28,122 nucleotides of DNA from a virus, in IMG/VR virus record IMGVR_UViG_3300014914_000031, positions 1 through 28,122 of that record. One strand, written 5' to 3'. The notes under the pieces are model-generated. The model ran no database searches and was not told where the DNA came from. It saw only the letters and a program-made list of their open reading frames with translations. The number at the start of each line of letters is the position of its first letter. Positions within the stretch are counted from its first letter, which is position 1. A program made the translations under genes and the position numbers. Positions 15,529 to 23,490 of the stretch are shown here, piece by piece.

Positions 15529-17259
15529 TTATATCCCCGCGCTGCTCTTAGCTGCTTGTGTGGCGCTCGTTTGCTGTTGTTCCAGTCGCTGGATTACAAC
15601 AGAGTATAGAATATAGTCTGAGGTCTGCAGCTCATGAAGCTGACTCTTACGTTCGCCTTCCGGCATCTGCATTAACTGCTCTACAATCTGATCAGCCTGC
15701 CCAATAACCTGTTGCTGGTCATACTGCGCCGGCCCTACGGCAGCTTCCTGCTGTGCCTGCAAAGCCATACTCTGCTGGAACTTATCAACCTCATTTTGGA
15801 TGTCCCGGTTCCTACGCATGCCGTTCAAGGTCTCCTGCTTGATACGCTCTTCTTCTTTTTTGGGATCTATATCGTTGATCTCAGCGATTAGCGTGTCAGA
15901 GATGATAGGCTGTCCCGATTCTTTCCCTTGCTGCCAGAGCTGCATAAGAATGTTCTGCCGGTTAACGTCATCCATCATCTTGAATTTTGTCATACCTACA
16001 GGGATCTTCTGCCAGCCTAAGAACTTAGAGCAACTGTTATCTACCCATTGGAGCAGGTCTTTCAGGTCATTAATGTGCGTCTCGAGTTGGTTCTCTACTA
16101 GGCGCAGAGTAGTCTCCATCCCATTCTTGGAGAGTCCCCCATAAAGAAATTCAATAGGAACTCCCATAGCAGACACGATGCTCTTCTCTGCAGACTCAAT
16201 TTCTGCGAGGGTCATTAGTGCTCTTCCGTTGCCGCCTACCTGAGTCATTCCCATGGGTATAGGAGACCACATCATATGTAGAGGATCTTTGCGCCACTTC
16301 TTAAAGTTGCGCTCCATCTCAGACTGCCACTTGCCCAGACTGATCTGCTGCAGCGGATCTGCAACAGAAGATTGTTGGGCAGGATGCACCAATCGGAAAG
16401 GTGTCAGATAGTCGAGAGCAATTGCTTCATTGGCTTTACGGAGTATAGCCGTGAAGTGGAATAGCTGCAGTGCTGTAATTAGCGGAGGCAGACCCCACTG
16501 TGGGTTGATGCCTGCGGGCCCTCCCATCTTCATGTGGAAGACAACATTAGGTGCAAATCGGAAGGGCTTATGTTTTTGGATGGCCTTCAGGAACCCCATA
16601 GGTAATGTGTCGATAAGGGTCTTGTGCCCCTCGTTTACCCTGAGAATCACGTCCTGAGGAATATCGTAGTAGTAGATAGACTCCCCTGTCATGGGGTTGT
16701 GGTCGATAGTAATCTTTTTCGGGTCCCACCGAATAAAGTTAATGCGTCGGCTCTGTACTATCTTGTGGTCCTCAACATCCTTACCCTCAGTAGCCACTTT
16801 GTTGTTGCAGGACTTACATGTGTACTTGAACTGTAGGTTCTTTACACTGAAAGAATAGTTAGTGTTCTGTATGTTAGACAGTGTCTTGCATCGGGGGCAT
16901 CTCAAATATCGAATAAAAGGCTGGTACATAGACATAAACATGTTCCCGTACACAAACTTATCCAAGGTAGCTTTGATCAAAAGCTCCCTGGATCGGAGCA
17001 CCTGCTCGTGTAGATACTTATGTTTTTGTTTTTGGTTCTCATTGGTAGTGTTGTACGTGAGCTGTGTAATCGGGTATTCCCCGAACTTACGCAGTACCGC
17101 ATAGATATGTGCCGAATTGTAGAACAGGTACTCACACCACTTAAATAAGTCCCGCAATCTCTTGGGAGTATATAGCTGGCTCTGCGTATAGTAGGGGCTA
17201 GAGTGTGTCGCCCCTTTAGCATTCGTAGAAAAAGGATCAATTACCTGATAATCTGCCAT
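15529..17259 (-). CDS. Portal protein with inserted zinc ribbon
   Basis: This encodes 576 residues from ATG 17259, with AAGGAG upstream. Portal-type features include the N-terminal helical region (LRDLFKWCEYLFYNSAHIYA), the conserved core with NEAIALDYLTPFRLVHP, and the long-helix/crown segment AEIESAEKSIVSAMGVPIEF followed by LYGGLSKNGMETTLRLVENQ. The C-terminus is Gln-rich and coiled-coil-like. Residues C121, C124, C148 and C151 (CPRC...CKSC) form a zinc ribbon inside the wing region, an addition not found in typical small-phage portals. The portal would form the dodecameric ring at the packaging vertex. It is the first gene of the minus-strand operon, divergent from the helicase at 17318, with a 58-bp gap in which I see only the two ribosome-binding sites. 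Confidence 0.82.
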   Translation of the reverse strand: MADYQVIDPFSTNAKGATHSSPYYTQSQLYTPKRLRDLFKWCEYLFYNSAHIYAVLRKFGEYPITQLTYNTTNENQKQKHKYLHEQVLRSRELLIKATLDKFVYGNMFMSMYQPFIRYLRCPRCKTLSNIQNTNYSFSVKNLQFKYTCKSCNNKVATEGKDVEDHKIVQSRRINFIRWDPKKITIDHNPMTGESIYYYDIPQDVILRVNEGHKTLIDTLPMGFLKAIQKHKPFRFAPNVVFHMKMGGPAGINPQWGLPPLITALQLFHFTAILRKANEAIALDYLTPFRLVHPAQQSSVADPLQQISLGKWQSEMERNFKKWRKDPLHMMWSPIPMGMTQVGGNGRALMTLAEIESAEKSIVSAMGVPIEFLYGGLSKNGMETTLRLVENQLETHINDLKDLLQWVDNSCSKFLGWQKIPVGMTKFKMMDDVNRQNILMQLWQQGKESGQPIISDTLIAEINDIDPKKEEERIKQETLNGMRRNRDIQNEVDKFQQSMALQAQQEAAVGPAQYDQQQVIGQADQIVEQLMQMPEGERKSQLHELQTSDYILYSVVIQRLEQQQTSATQAAKSSAGI

Positions 17260-17317
17260 TTGGCATGCTCCTTATGTGCACATTCCGCTATCAAAGCATA
17301 GTCCAGGAGGACTTTCC

Positions 17318-19360
17318 ATGAAAATCGACTTTACCACTATTCTAAATGTACCTGTATTTGCAGTACATGAAAATGGTCTGCCTTGGAAACGGGTATATGG
17401 CGCGACCCGTGACCGTAAGAATAAGCGCTGGATGTTTCCTGCCTACAATCCATTTCTTCCGTACGTACTTCACGACCTGCCCTGTGTTTGTCCTGATGCT
17501 GAGTTTACTCCAACAGCGCAGGAATGGCTAGACAATATACTTACAGAAGAAGCAGCCCAGGCACAGGCAGAAGCTCACGAATACAAGGGACCGCATGTTC
17601 CGTTTGAACACCAGGTAGCGGGTGTGGCGGAGCTTCTGCGTAATCACAGATGGCTGCTCAGATGGGAGATGGGGACAGGTAAGACCCGTGTGCCTATTGA
17701 TGTTTTGGATGAACTCAAGCTAAAGGCACTTGTTCTGTGTCCTCTGATAGCTACAGACAATTGGGCGGACGAAGTACACATGCATACAGATGGTACGTTG
17801 ACGTCTCGCATCATGGCAGGCAAAAGTGCCCAACATAAGCTGGATGTTATGTCCTATGAATCGGACGTTGATGCCTTTATCGTGACGTACGATACTGCAA
17901 AGCGTTACGGTATTCCGACTATCTACCGTGAAGCTTGGAAGGTATTCGAAGATGCCGGATCATACCCCACTGAAGCGTTGAAGGCCACATTACGGCGTAC
18001 GAACTCACGCACCAAACAGACAGAAATGGCCAAAAATTGGGTAAAAGGAAAGCCTACCCGAGAACTTACTTTGGAGGTCAAAGAAGCTGTGGGAGATACT
18101 CCACAATGGTTAGTGGATTTAAATTTTCAAGTTGCAATCTGTGACGAGTCACATCGATTCAAATCAATGGAGACTCAGCGTACCAAAACAATTCTGGAGC
18201 TTGTGAAGCATATGCCCAGACGTTGGTGGCTTACTGGAACAGTATCCCTGGGAGATCCTAGAGATCTTTATCCTCAGTTACGGGGACTAGGGCGATTTCT
18301 GGCACCAGAAAGCTACAGTGACTACGTGAGTAACCACGTAGCCTTCTCGACGACACACAAACATATGGTGACTGGATTTAAAGGGATCCACCTGCTGAAT
18401 AAGCGGGTTAATATGTGCTCCAGTGAACGTCGACTATTGGACTGTGTAGATCTCCCTGCTCGGAAAGACATAAACCTGATGTTCGAATTGTCACCTGCGC
18501 AGATGCGGGACTACAATAGTGCGATACAAGAGATGGTTATTGAGACCCCTGACGCAGATCCCATTGAGCTGCAGCACGGGGCTATGCGTATCGCCAAACT
18601 GTTACAGCTTTGTAGCGGGTTTCTGTACAACACCAAAGGAGACGAAACCTGTGACGGCTGTGCGTACTTAGCCCAGTGTGTAACTGAGAGCATTGCTCCT
18701 GGATCTCGCCGATGTGCCAAGAAGGATACAGTAGGCGCAGCTGCTACTCGTGAAGTACTGCGCTATCCTACCAATCCTAAGCTGCAGGTATTGAAAGAAC
18801 TCCTTAGGGATCTTTTCGAGGAGCAGAACAACAAGGTTATTGTCTGGGCAACGTTCCAGGCGGAGATGGACGACATAGAAGCATTGCTAAAGAAACTTGA
18901 CGTACAGTATGTGCGTGTAGATGGGAGCAACACAAAAGACATAAAGAAACACAGCACGCAATTCCAAACGGATCCAGACTGTAGGGTATACCTTGGGCAG
19001 ATACGGACAGGGATTGCAATTACAATCACTGCCGCTGCGTATACCGTGTACTACAGCAGGTCCTGGTCGCTGGAAGATTGGGAGCAATCCCGAGGAAGGA
19101 ACTATCGAATAGGACAAAAGAATCCCGTCACCGTGTATCGGCTAGTGGCTCGGGGTTCAGTAGAAGAGAAGCAATTACTGGCACTCGGGAACCGCAGAGA
19201 CCTCTCTCGAGCACTGACAAACGTCGTCAGCTGTTTAAGCTGTTCTAAATATTCTGAGTGTGTTATTAACGGAACACAGCCTTGGGCAGAAGAGTGTGTG
19301 CTGAGTACTAGCATGCCTCGTGTAGTAGCAAAAACCGGCATCATACGCCCTAAACGATGA
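17318..19360 (+). CDS. SNF2-type SF2 helicase with two four-Cys clusters
   Basis: This encodes 680 residues from ATG 17318, with AGGAGG 7 nt upstream; the longer frame to 17276 lacks such a site. Motifs: VPFEHQVAGVAELL (Q-like), Walker A EMGTGKT (about 117-123), AICDESHRFKS (DESH box), WWLTGTVSLGDP (motif III), KVIVWATFQAEMDDIEALL (C-lobe start), LGQIRTGIAITITAA (motif V) and EQSRGRNYRIGQKNPVTVYR (motif VI), all SNF2-like. Two similar cysteine sets occur: CDGCAYLAQC plus a later Cys (C-x2-C-x5-C...C) within the C-lobe, and CLSCSKYSEC plus a later Cys near the C-terminus. They could bind zinc or an Fe-S cluster. It leads the plus-strand replication/repair cluster, so a DNA remodelling role is likely. 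Confidence 0.9.
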   Translation: MKIDFTTILNVPVFAVHENGLPWKRVYGATRDRKNKRWMFPAYNPFLPYVLHDLPCVCPDAEFTPTAQEWLDNILTEEAAQAQAEAHEYKGPHVPFEHQVAGVAELLRNHRWLLRWEMGTGKTRVPIDVLDELKLKALVLCPLIATDNWADEVHMHTDGTLTSRIMAGKSAQHKLDVMSYESDVDAFIVTYDTAKRYGIPTIYREAWKVFEDAGSYPTEALKATLRRTNSRTKQTEMAKNWVKGKPTRELTLEVKEAVGDTPQWLVDLNFQVAICDESHRFKSMETQRTKTILELVKHMPRRWWLTGTVSLGDPRDLYPQLRGLGRFLAPESYSDYVSNHVAFSTTHKHMVTGFKGIHLLNKRVNMCSSERRLLDCVDLPARKDINLMFELSPAQMRDYNSAIQEMVIETPDADPIELQHGAMRIAKLLQLCSGFLYNTKGDETCDGCAYLAQCVTESIAPGSRRCAKKDTVGAAATREVLRYPTNPKLQVLKELLRDLFEEQNNKVIVWATFQAEMDDIEALLKKLDVQYVRVDGSNTKDIKKHSTQFQTDPDCRVYLGQIRTGIAITITAAAYTVYYSRSWSLEDWEQSRGRNYRIGQKNPVTVYRLVARGSVEEKQLLALGNRRDLSRALTNVVSCLSCSKYSECVINGTQPWAEECVLSTSMPRVVAKTGIIRPKR

Positions 19361-19367
19361 GGTACGG

Positions 19368-19727
19368 ATGCGAATTATTCTGGAAAAGAAAGACCTCCTT
19401 AGCTTGCTGGGGAAGGCCCTGGGGTACCCACTCGAAGATGACGATGTAGAGGTGACTGCTGATCCCTTTGAGGTGCGTATCAGTAGCGTCCGCTTAGGCG
19501 AGCTGGCACACACTGATGCACCACCGGTCTCCACAATCTCTCCACCAACACCAGTAGAGGTGATGACCGGGTACCCGGATGACGATGACCCTTCAATGGA
19601 CGGACTCATCCATCAAAATGAACGTATGCAGGAGCAGGGCGGAGATGCCCCTATGGTTAGAGAGCATCTAGGTATGGCAGAGAGCTATACTGCACCCCCT
19701 CCAGGCGTAGAACGAAACTCGAGGTAA
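19368..19727 (+). CDS. Small acidic phage protein, unknown
   Basis: This encodes 119 residues from ATG 19368, behind GAGG, 7 nt after the helicase stop. The N-terminus (MRIILEKKDLLSLLGKALGY) is amphipathic and ordered. The rest is acidic and Pro-rich with DDDD runs and looks disordered. It lies between the SNF2 helicase and the Cas4-like nuclease, so it is probably co-transcribed with them. No family recognised. Confidence 0.7.
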   Translation: MRIILEKKDLLSLLGKALGYPLEDDDVEVTADPFEVRISSVRLGELAHTDAPPVSTISPPTPVEVMTGYPDDDDPSMDGLIHQNERMQEQGGDAPMVREHLGMAESYTAPPPGVERNSR

Positions 19728-19733
19728 AAACTT

Positions 19734-20585
19734 ATGACAAAACCATATGAATCAAAGTTTGTATACCCACCTGATTTCTTTGACCCCAAACTCCCGAAAG
19801 GAGTGATGTCCCCTTCACAACTAGATACCTATCGGCGCTGTCCCCGGCAATATATGTACGCATATGTAGAAGGGCTTATCAGTCCTCCGGGTATCGCTAT
19901 GGCAAAAGGACGCTCAGTGCACCATGGAGCGGAAGTCACACACCAGCACACAATTGACCACGGGGAACCGTTGCCCTTAGAGGCGGCTACCCAGTCAGTA
20001 GCCGACCACTATGACGGAGAGCTGGAAGACATTGAGGATCTGGAAGGCAATGACCCAGGACTATTGAAAGACAGGACACTGTATTGTTTCCAGGCGTACT
20101 ACACACAGGCGGTGCCTAAGATACGTCCTGTAAAAGTGGAGCATGCTTTTGCACAGAAGATAGGTATTGTACCTATGCGTGGACTCATTGACCTGGTGGA
20201 TGAAATCACTGCAGCGCCAGATGATCTTACTGTGGATGACGACCCAGAGAACCCTCCAATGCTAGAGGTGGTCTCAGACTTAAAAGTCGTTAAAGCCAAG
20301 TGGTCTGCTCAAAAAGTACGGCACGCACCTCAGCTCACTATCTACGCCATTGTTGAGAACCAATCACGCATTCGTGTCGACCTTCTTCTCGATCAGAAGT
20401 CAGGCATCCGCTACGCTCCTCTAAGGGCAGAACGTACCGCTATTGACAAAAGACTGGTGATTGAAGATATTGAGGAGACGGCATACAACATTAAAGAAGG
20501 CTATTTTCCACGGTGTGATCCTACCTCGTGGGCGTGTACCACATCATTCTGTGGGTACTATGAAAGGTGTAGAGGAGCGAAATGA
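19734..20585 (+). CDS. Cas4/RecB-like PD-(D/E)XK nuclease with Fe-S cysteines (first copy)
   Basis: This encodes 283 residues from ATG 19734. The N-terminal SPSQLDTYRRCPRQYMYAYV places the first cluster cysteine at C36, and GRSVHHGAEVTH follows (conserved His of the family). The core has GLIDLVDEI and VVSDLKVVKAKWS, the D...D-x-K nuclease signature, then HAPQLTIYAIV (motif with Gln). The C-terminal CTTSFCGYYERC gives C268, C273 and C279, completing the four-Cys [4Fe-4S] arrangement of Cas4/AddB-type exonucleases. Such phage proteins process DNA ends in recombination or replication. The gene overlaps the endolysin start (ATGA). A second, divergent copy is at 25747-26589. Confidence 0.88.
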   Translation: MTKPYESKFVYPPDFFDPKLPKGVMSPSQLDTYRRCPRQYMYAYVEGLISPPGIAMAKGRSVHHGAEVTHQHTIDHGEPLPLEAATQSVADHYDGELEDIEDLEGNDPGLLKDRTLYCFQAYYTQAVPKIRPVKVEHAFAQKIGIVPMRGLIDLVDEITAAPDDLTVDDDPENPPMLEVVSDLKVVKAKWSAQKVRHAPQLTIYAIVENQSRIRVDLLLDQKSGIRYAPLRAERTAIDKRLVIEDIEETAYNIKEGYFPRCDPTSWACTTSFCGYYERCRGAK

Positions 20586-21787
20586 AATCCATTACGGCGT
20601 ATACAGGCATGGCACAAAAGAAGTTCTGGGATACAGTAAGCAGCGAAGCAGATAGTGCGCACACGCTGCTTGTTGAGGTCTGGGAGGAAATCCAAAAAGG
20701 TGTCGTAGTGTCTCAGGAGGACGCTGTTGCCTGCCTGGACGCGCTGTTTATTGACTCGCATGCTCGGATCAAAAAGCACTCTAAGGCTCTGGCTAAGTAC
20801 TACCCTACGAAGCAGTATTCGAAGAACAAGCTCAAAGACCTGGAGCATGTGTGGTGGGTAGACCACTTCACTGCAGGGATCTCTGCGATGTCTACGCTGA
20901 ATTGGTTCAGTGCCAAGCAGCGCAAAAATGCAAAAGGGAAGATGAAATATAATGGGGCCTCTACGCACTTCGTCATGCCCCACTACCAGCTTCCGTTTTA
21001 TATTATTCCACTTACGCACAAGGCGTGGCATGAACCAAAGCGGAATAAGGACTCCTGGTCAGTAGAGATGGTTAATGCGGGGGGCCTCCGCCTGTTTAAG
21101 GACCAGTGGTGTTACTGGCCAAGCGGACACAAGGATCCCGAGACAGGTAAGAGGATTCCGTATTCCAAATCTTTGCCCAAAAATTTGGTAAAAGAGCTTC
21201 CACCAGTAAGACTCGATGTGCCTTTTAGAGGACACTCTGTGATGCAGCCTTTTACTATTGATCAGATAAAGAACTGCATCACGCTTAAGCGGCTCGTACG
21301 TTTCGCAACAGGGTCCCGTTTATCGCAGGAACGTATGTCTCAACACCAGGACTGGAGAAAAGGAAAGTCCGATATGGGACCGCTATGGCCTTATGTAGAG
21401 ATAAACGAGGCCGCCTTCAACATTCTTCCTATTGATGAGTACGGGTTCATACAGCAGTACGAGTACTTGCTAGATGAGGTAGGTGAAGTGGTTGAATTTA
21501 CGGGCATAGAAGATGAAGAGGAGAATCCTGAGTACGGCACAAAGGTGCCTACCCATGATAATGACGACGATGACGAGAAGGACGCTGTGCTGGACATGGA
21601 AGACGTGCAGATTGCTCTGGTAAACCTGGGACATGCTATAGCAGTAGACGGTGTTTTCGGAAAGAACACCCAGAGAGCTGTGATGCGGTTTCAGGATGAT
21701 TGGAATAAACGCAACCCCGAATCTACCATACAGGTAGACGGGATACCTGGCCCGAATACGTGCCAATGTATAAAGGAGAGTAGCTGA
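20582..21787 (+). CDS. Endolysin: N-acetylmuramoyl-L-alanine amidase (Amidase_2) with peptidoglycan-binding domain
   Basis: This encodes 401 residues starting in the ATGA overlap with the preceding nuclease. After an N-terminal helical region (1-85) comes an Amidase_2/PGRP fold: VDHFTAGISAM (zinc His95), GASTHFVM (129), KAWHEP (H150), SWSVEMVNAGG (E162), and the distal HQDWRKGKSDMGPLWPY, matching the H...K-x-D-P-G pattern of the family. After an acidic linker (DNDDDDEKD) the C-terminus (DVQIALVNLGHAIAVDGVFG, KNTQRAVMRFQ) is a PG_binding_1 domain. It would cleave the stem-peptide amide bond at host lysis. Its place among replication genes, without a visible holin, is unusual. No signal peptide is visible. 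Confidence 0.88.
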   Translation: MKSITAYTGMAQKKFWDTVSSEADSAHTLLVEVWEEIQKGVVVSQEDAVACLDALFIDSHARIKKHSKALAKYYPTKQYSKNKLKDLEHVWWVDHFTAGISAMSTLNWFSAKQRKNAKGKMKYNGASTHFVMPHYQLPFYIIPLTHKAWHEPKRNKDSWSVEMVNAGGLRLFKDQWCYWPSGHKDPETGKRIPYSKSLPKNLVKELPPVRLDVPFRGHSVMQPFTIDQIKNCITLKRLVRFATGSRLSQERMSQHQDWRKGKSDMGPLWPYVEINEAAFNILPIDEYGFIQQYEYLLDEVGEVVEFTGIEDEEENPEYGTKVPTHDNDDDDEKDAVLDMEDVQIALVNLGHAIAVDGVFGKNTQRAVMRFQDDWNKRNPESTIQVDGIPGPNTCQCIKESS

Positions 21788-22188
21788 TGACCCTAAAAAT
21801 GAAGCTGGACAATGAGTGTGGGCGCTGTGGGAAAACTACAACAGTGGAGACGAACATGGAGGGAGCAAAGGCGCACATCGAGCGTGATGAAGCGTTGAAC
21901 ACTGTTATTGCAGCAATGGAAGTGGTCGCAACTGAGCTCGACGTAGAGACTGCTCCCGAACTCATAGTGTTCCACCGTTACGGAGGCAAGGGTGCCTATA
22001 AGGTGGAGACGCTGAACAATCTGTGCAGCAGCACGGACACTGCAAAACGGAAGCGTGGCTGTTCTGCAAGAGTAAAGAACCTTCTGGATGAAGTTTTCGC
22101 CAGAGTGGAGCGGCCTCCAACGAAGAAGGTTGCGAAGAAGTCTGATACGAAAGAGAAGACTCCAGACGCGAAACCTAAGAAGGGGTAG
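21787..22188 (+). CDS. Small zinc-binding protein with Lys-rich tail
   Basis: This encodes 133 residues; its ATG overlaps the endolysin stop (TGATG). The N-terminal CGRC and a later C...C pair (LCSSTDTAKRKRGC) make a likely zinc ribbon bracketing an acidic helical segment. The C-terminus is Lys/Pro-rich and disordered (PTKKVAKKSDTKEKTPDAK), consistent with nucleic-acid contact. No named family recognised. Confidence 0.7.
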   Translation: MTLKMKLDNECGRCGKTTTVETNMEGAKAHIERDEALNTVIAAMEVVATELDVETAPELIVFHRYGGKGAYKVETLNNLCSSTDTAKRKRGCSARVKNLLDEVFARVERPPTKKVAKKSDTKEKTPDAKPKKG

Positions 22189-22190
22189 CT

Positions 22191-22346
22191 ATGGAAAAGT
22201 ATGGGGTTGAAGAAAAGAAGTCTGAAGATAAAACTGCACAGGAAGACATCCCTAAATGTCCCAGCTGCGGTAGAAGGTTACGGAACCCAACGGAAACAGG
22301 AGTTGTGTTATGCCCGAGATGCGGAAGCGAACCATTCGAAGAGTAA
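22191..22346 (+). CDS. 51-aa zinc-ribbon protein
   Basis: A short frame, ATG 22191 to TAA 22346, encodes 51 residues. The N-terminus is charged; CPSCGRRL and CPRCGSEPFEE form a compact two-knuckle zinc ribbon. It starts 2 nt after the previous stop and overlaps the next gene by 37 nt in another frame. The clean zinc-ribbon spacing supports a real gene; the partner is unknown. Confidence 0.7.
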   Translation: MEKYGVEEKKSEDKTAQEDIPKCPSCGRRLRNPTETGVVLCPRCGSEPFEE

Positions 22347-22564
22347 CCGTAGCTCCTAAGCAGATCCTCCGTAGGATCAGGGCACTGTACATGGTTACGT
22401 ACAATGACCCTCGGCCTCTTCAACCCCTATCGATTGAGTTGTTCCATACGTTGGGTGACATCTTAGAAGGTGTGCCTCCGGAAGAGCTCGATCTTCATTT
22501 GATCGACAAAACAGCACTCATAGACGAATTGGACTATGACGCAGATGACAAGGAATCATCGTAA
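22310..22564 (+). CDS. Small phage protein, unknown
   Basis: This encodes 84 residues. ATG 22310 has AGGAG 7 nt upstream, which justifies the 37-nt overlap with the zinc-ribbon gene. The first 25 residues are basic (MRKRTIRRVTVAPKQILRRI) and the C-terminal half is acidic (EGVPPEELDLHLIDKTALID), ending DYDADDKESS. No family recognised. It is followed closely by the ParB-like gene. Confidence 0.65.
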   Translation: MPEMRKRTIRRVTVAPKQILRRIRALYMVTYNDPRPLQPLSIELFHTLGDILEGVPPEELDLHLIDKTALIDELDYDADDKESS

Positions 22565-22575
22565 AGGAAACAAAG

Positions 22576-23490
22576 ATGACACAGAAAAAGAAGCAAGAAG
22601 CGGAAGTGGGAAATGTTCTCCCTGAATCTATCTCCGTAAGTCAGGTGGTACTGCCCGATAAGTGGAATCGGGACAAAGCAGGTGATCTGAAAGGCCTGAT
22701 CCGCTCAATCAAACAAGCTGGGCAGTTAGTGCCCATCGTTGTGCGGAAGGTGGGAAAAGACAAGTATGAAGTATCCGATGGACGCCGCAGACTCCTGGCA
22801 CTAAAGGAGATTGGTGAGAAGACAGTACGTATTACTTCTGCTCAAGGTGCACCTGAGGATGACTACATCAACAGCCTGGTGATCAACCTGCAACGTGCCG
22901 GACACAATCCCATGGAGAAAGCTCGGGTGTACCGAGAGCTCAGTGAGACTGGGATGCTGCACAAAGACATTGGGAAGAAGTGTGGCGATGTAACGGAAAG
23001 CTCCATCAGCCAGCACCTCGCATTCTTCGAGCTGCCGGCCAAGATGCAACGGGCATTGCGTGACGCTAACATCACCCCCGGACACGCGCGCCAACTACTT
23101 CGGGCAAACGAGGAAGAAGACATGGCCTTCCAGGAGAAGCTGTACGATAAGATGTCCGCACATGGGATGTCCGTATCTGACTCCGAGGAAGTGGTGGCAC
23201 ATTATGTACACCGTAAAGAAGAAAAGGCTCAGGCAAAAGCTGCCAAGTCAAAGAAGCCTACTGACGGAAAACCTGCCAAGACAAAACCTGCACGTGCAGG
23301 AAGGAAGATTGCGGCTGTCAATTACGACGAGTACGACATTAAGCCTCCGGCAGAAAGCAAGATTCGAGAGTATCTACGTACATACGACGACATGCGAACA
23401 AAGACTCGCAGTCCCCGGAAGCAAGCGCACTACAAAGATGTGTTGTTTGGGATGGAACTCGTTGCAGGTATTATAGAGTTCGAAGACTAG
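22576..23490 (+). CDS. ParB/Srx-domain DNA-binding protein
   Basis: This encodes 304 residues from ATG 22576, with AAAGGAA upstream. Residues about 15-120 are a ParB N-terminal domain: LKGLIRSIKQAGQLVPIVVR, then YEVSDGRRRLLALKEIGE (the place of the GERRxRA motif, here DGRRRLLA), and NLQRAGHNPMEKARVYREL (the NxxRxxLxPxExA box). A helix-turn-helix follows (MLHKDIGKKCGDVTESSISQ, HLAFFELP) with DANITPGHARQLLRA. A Lys/Ala-rich linker leads to a conserved-looking C-terminal helix. There is no ParA neighbour. Phage ParB-like proteins may act in genome segregation or as regulators; which applies here is open. It ends overlapping the stop of the convergent sigma gene. Confidence 0.88.
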   Translation: MTQKKKQEAEVGNVLPESISVSQVVLPDKWNRDKAGDLKGLIRSIKQAGQLVPIVVRKVGKDKYEVSDGRRRLLALKEIGEKTVRITSAQGAPEDDYINSLVINLQRAGHNPMEKARVYRELSETGMLHKDIGKKCGDVTESSISQHLAFFELPAKMQRALRDANITPGHARQLLRANEEEDMAFQEKLYDKMSAHGMSVSDSEEVVAHYVHRKEEKAQAKAAKSKKPTDGKPAKTKPARAGRKIAAVNYDEYDIKPPAESKIREYLRTYDDMRTKTRSPRKQAHYKDVLFGMELVAGIIEFED

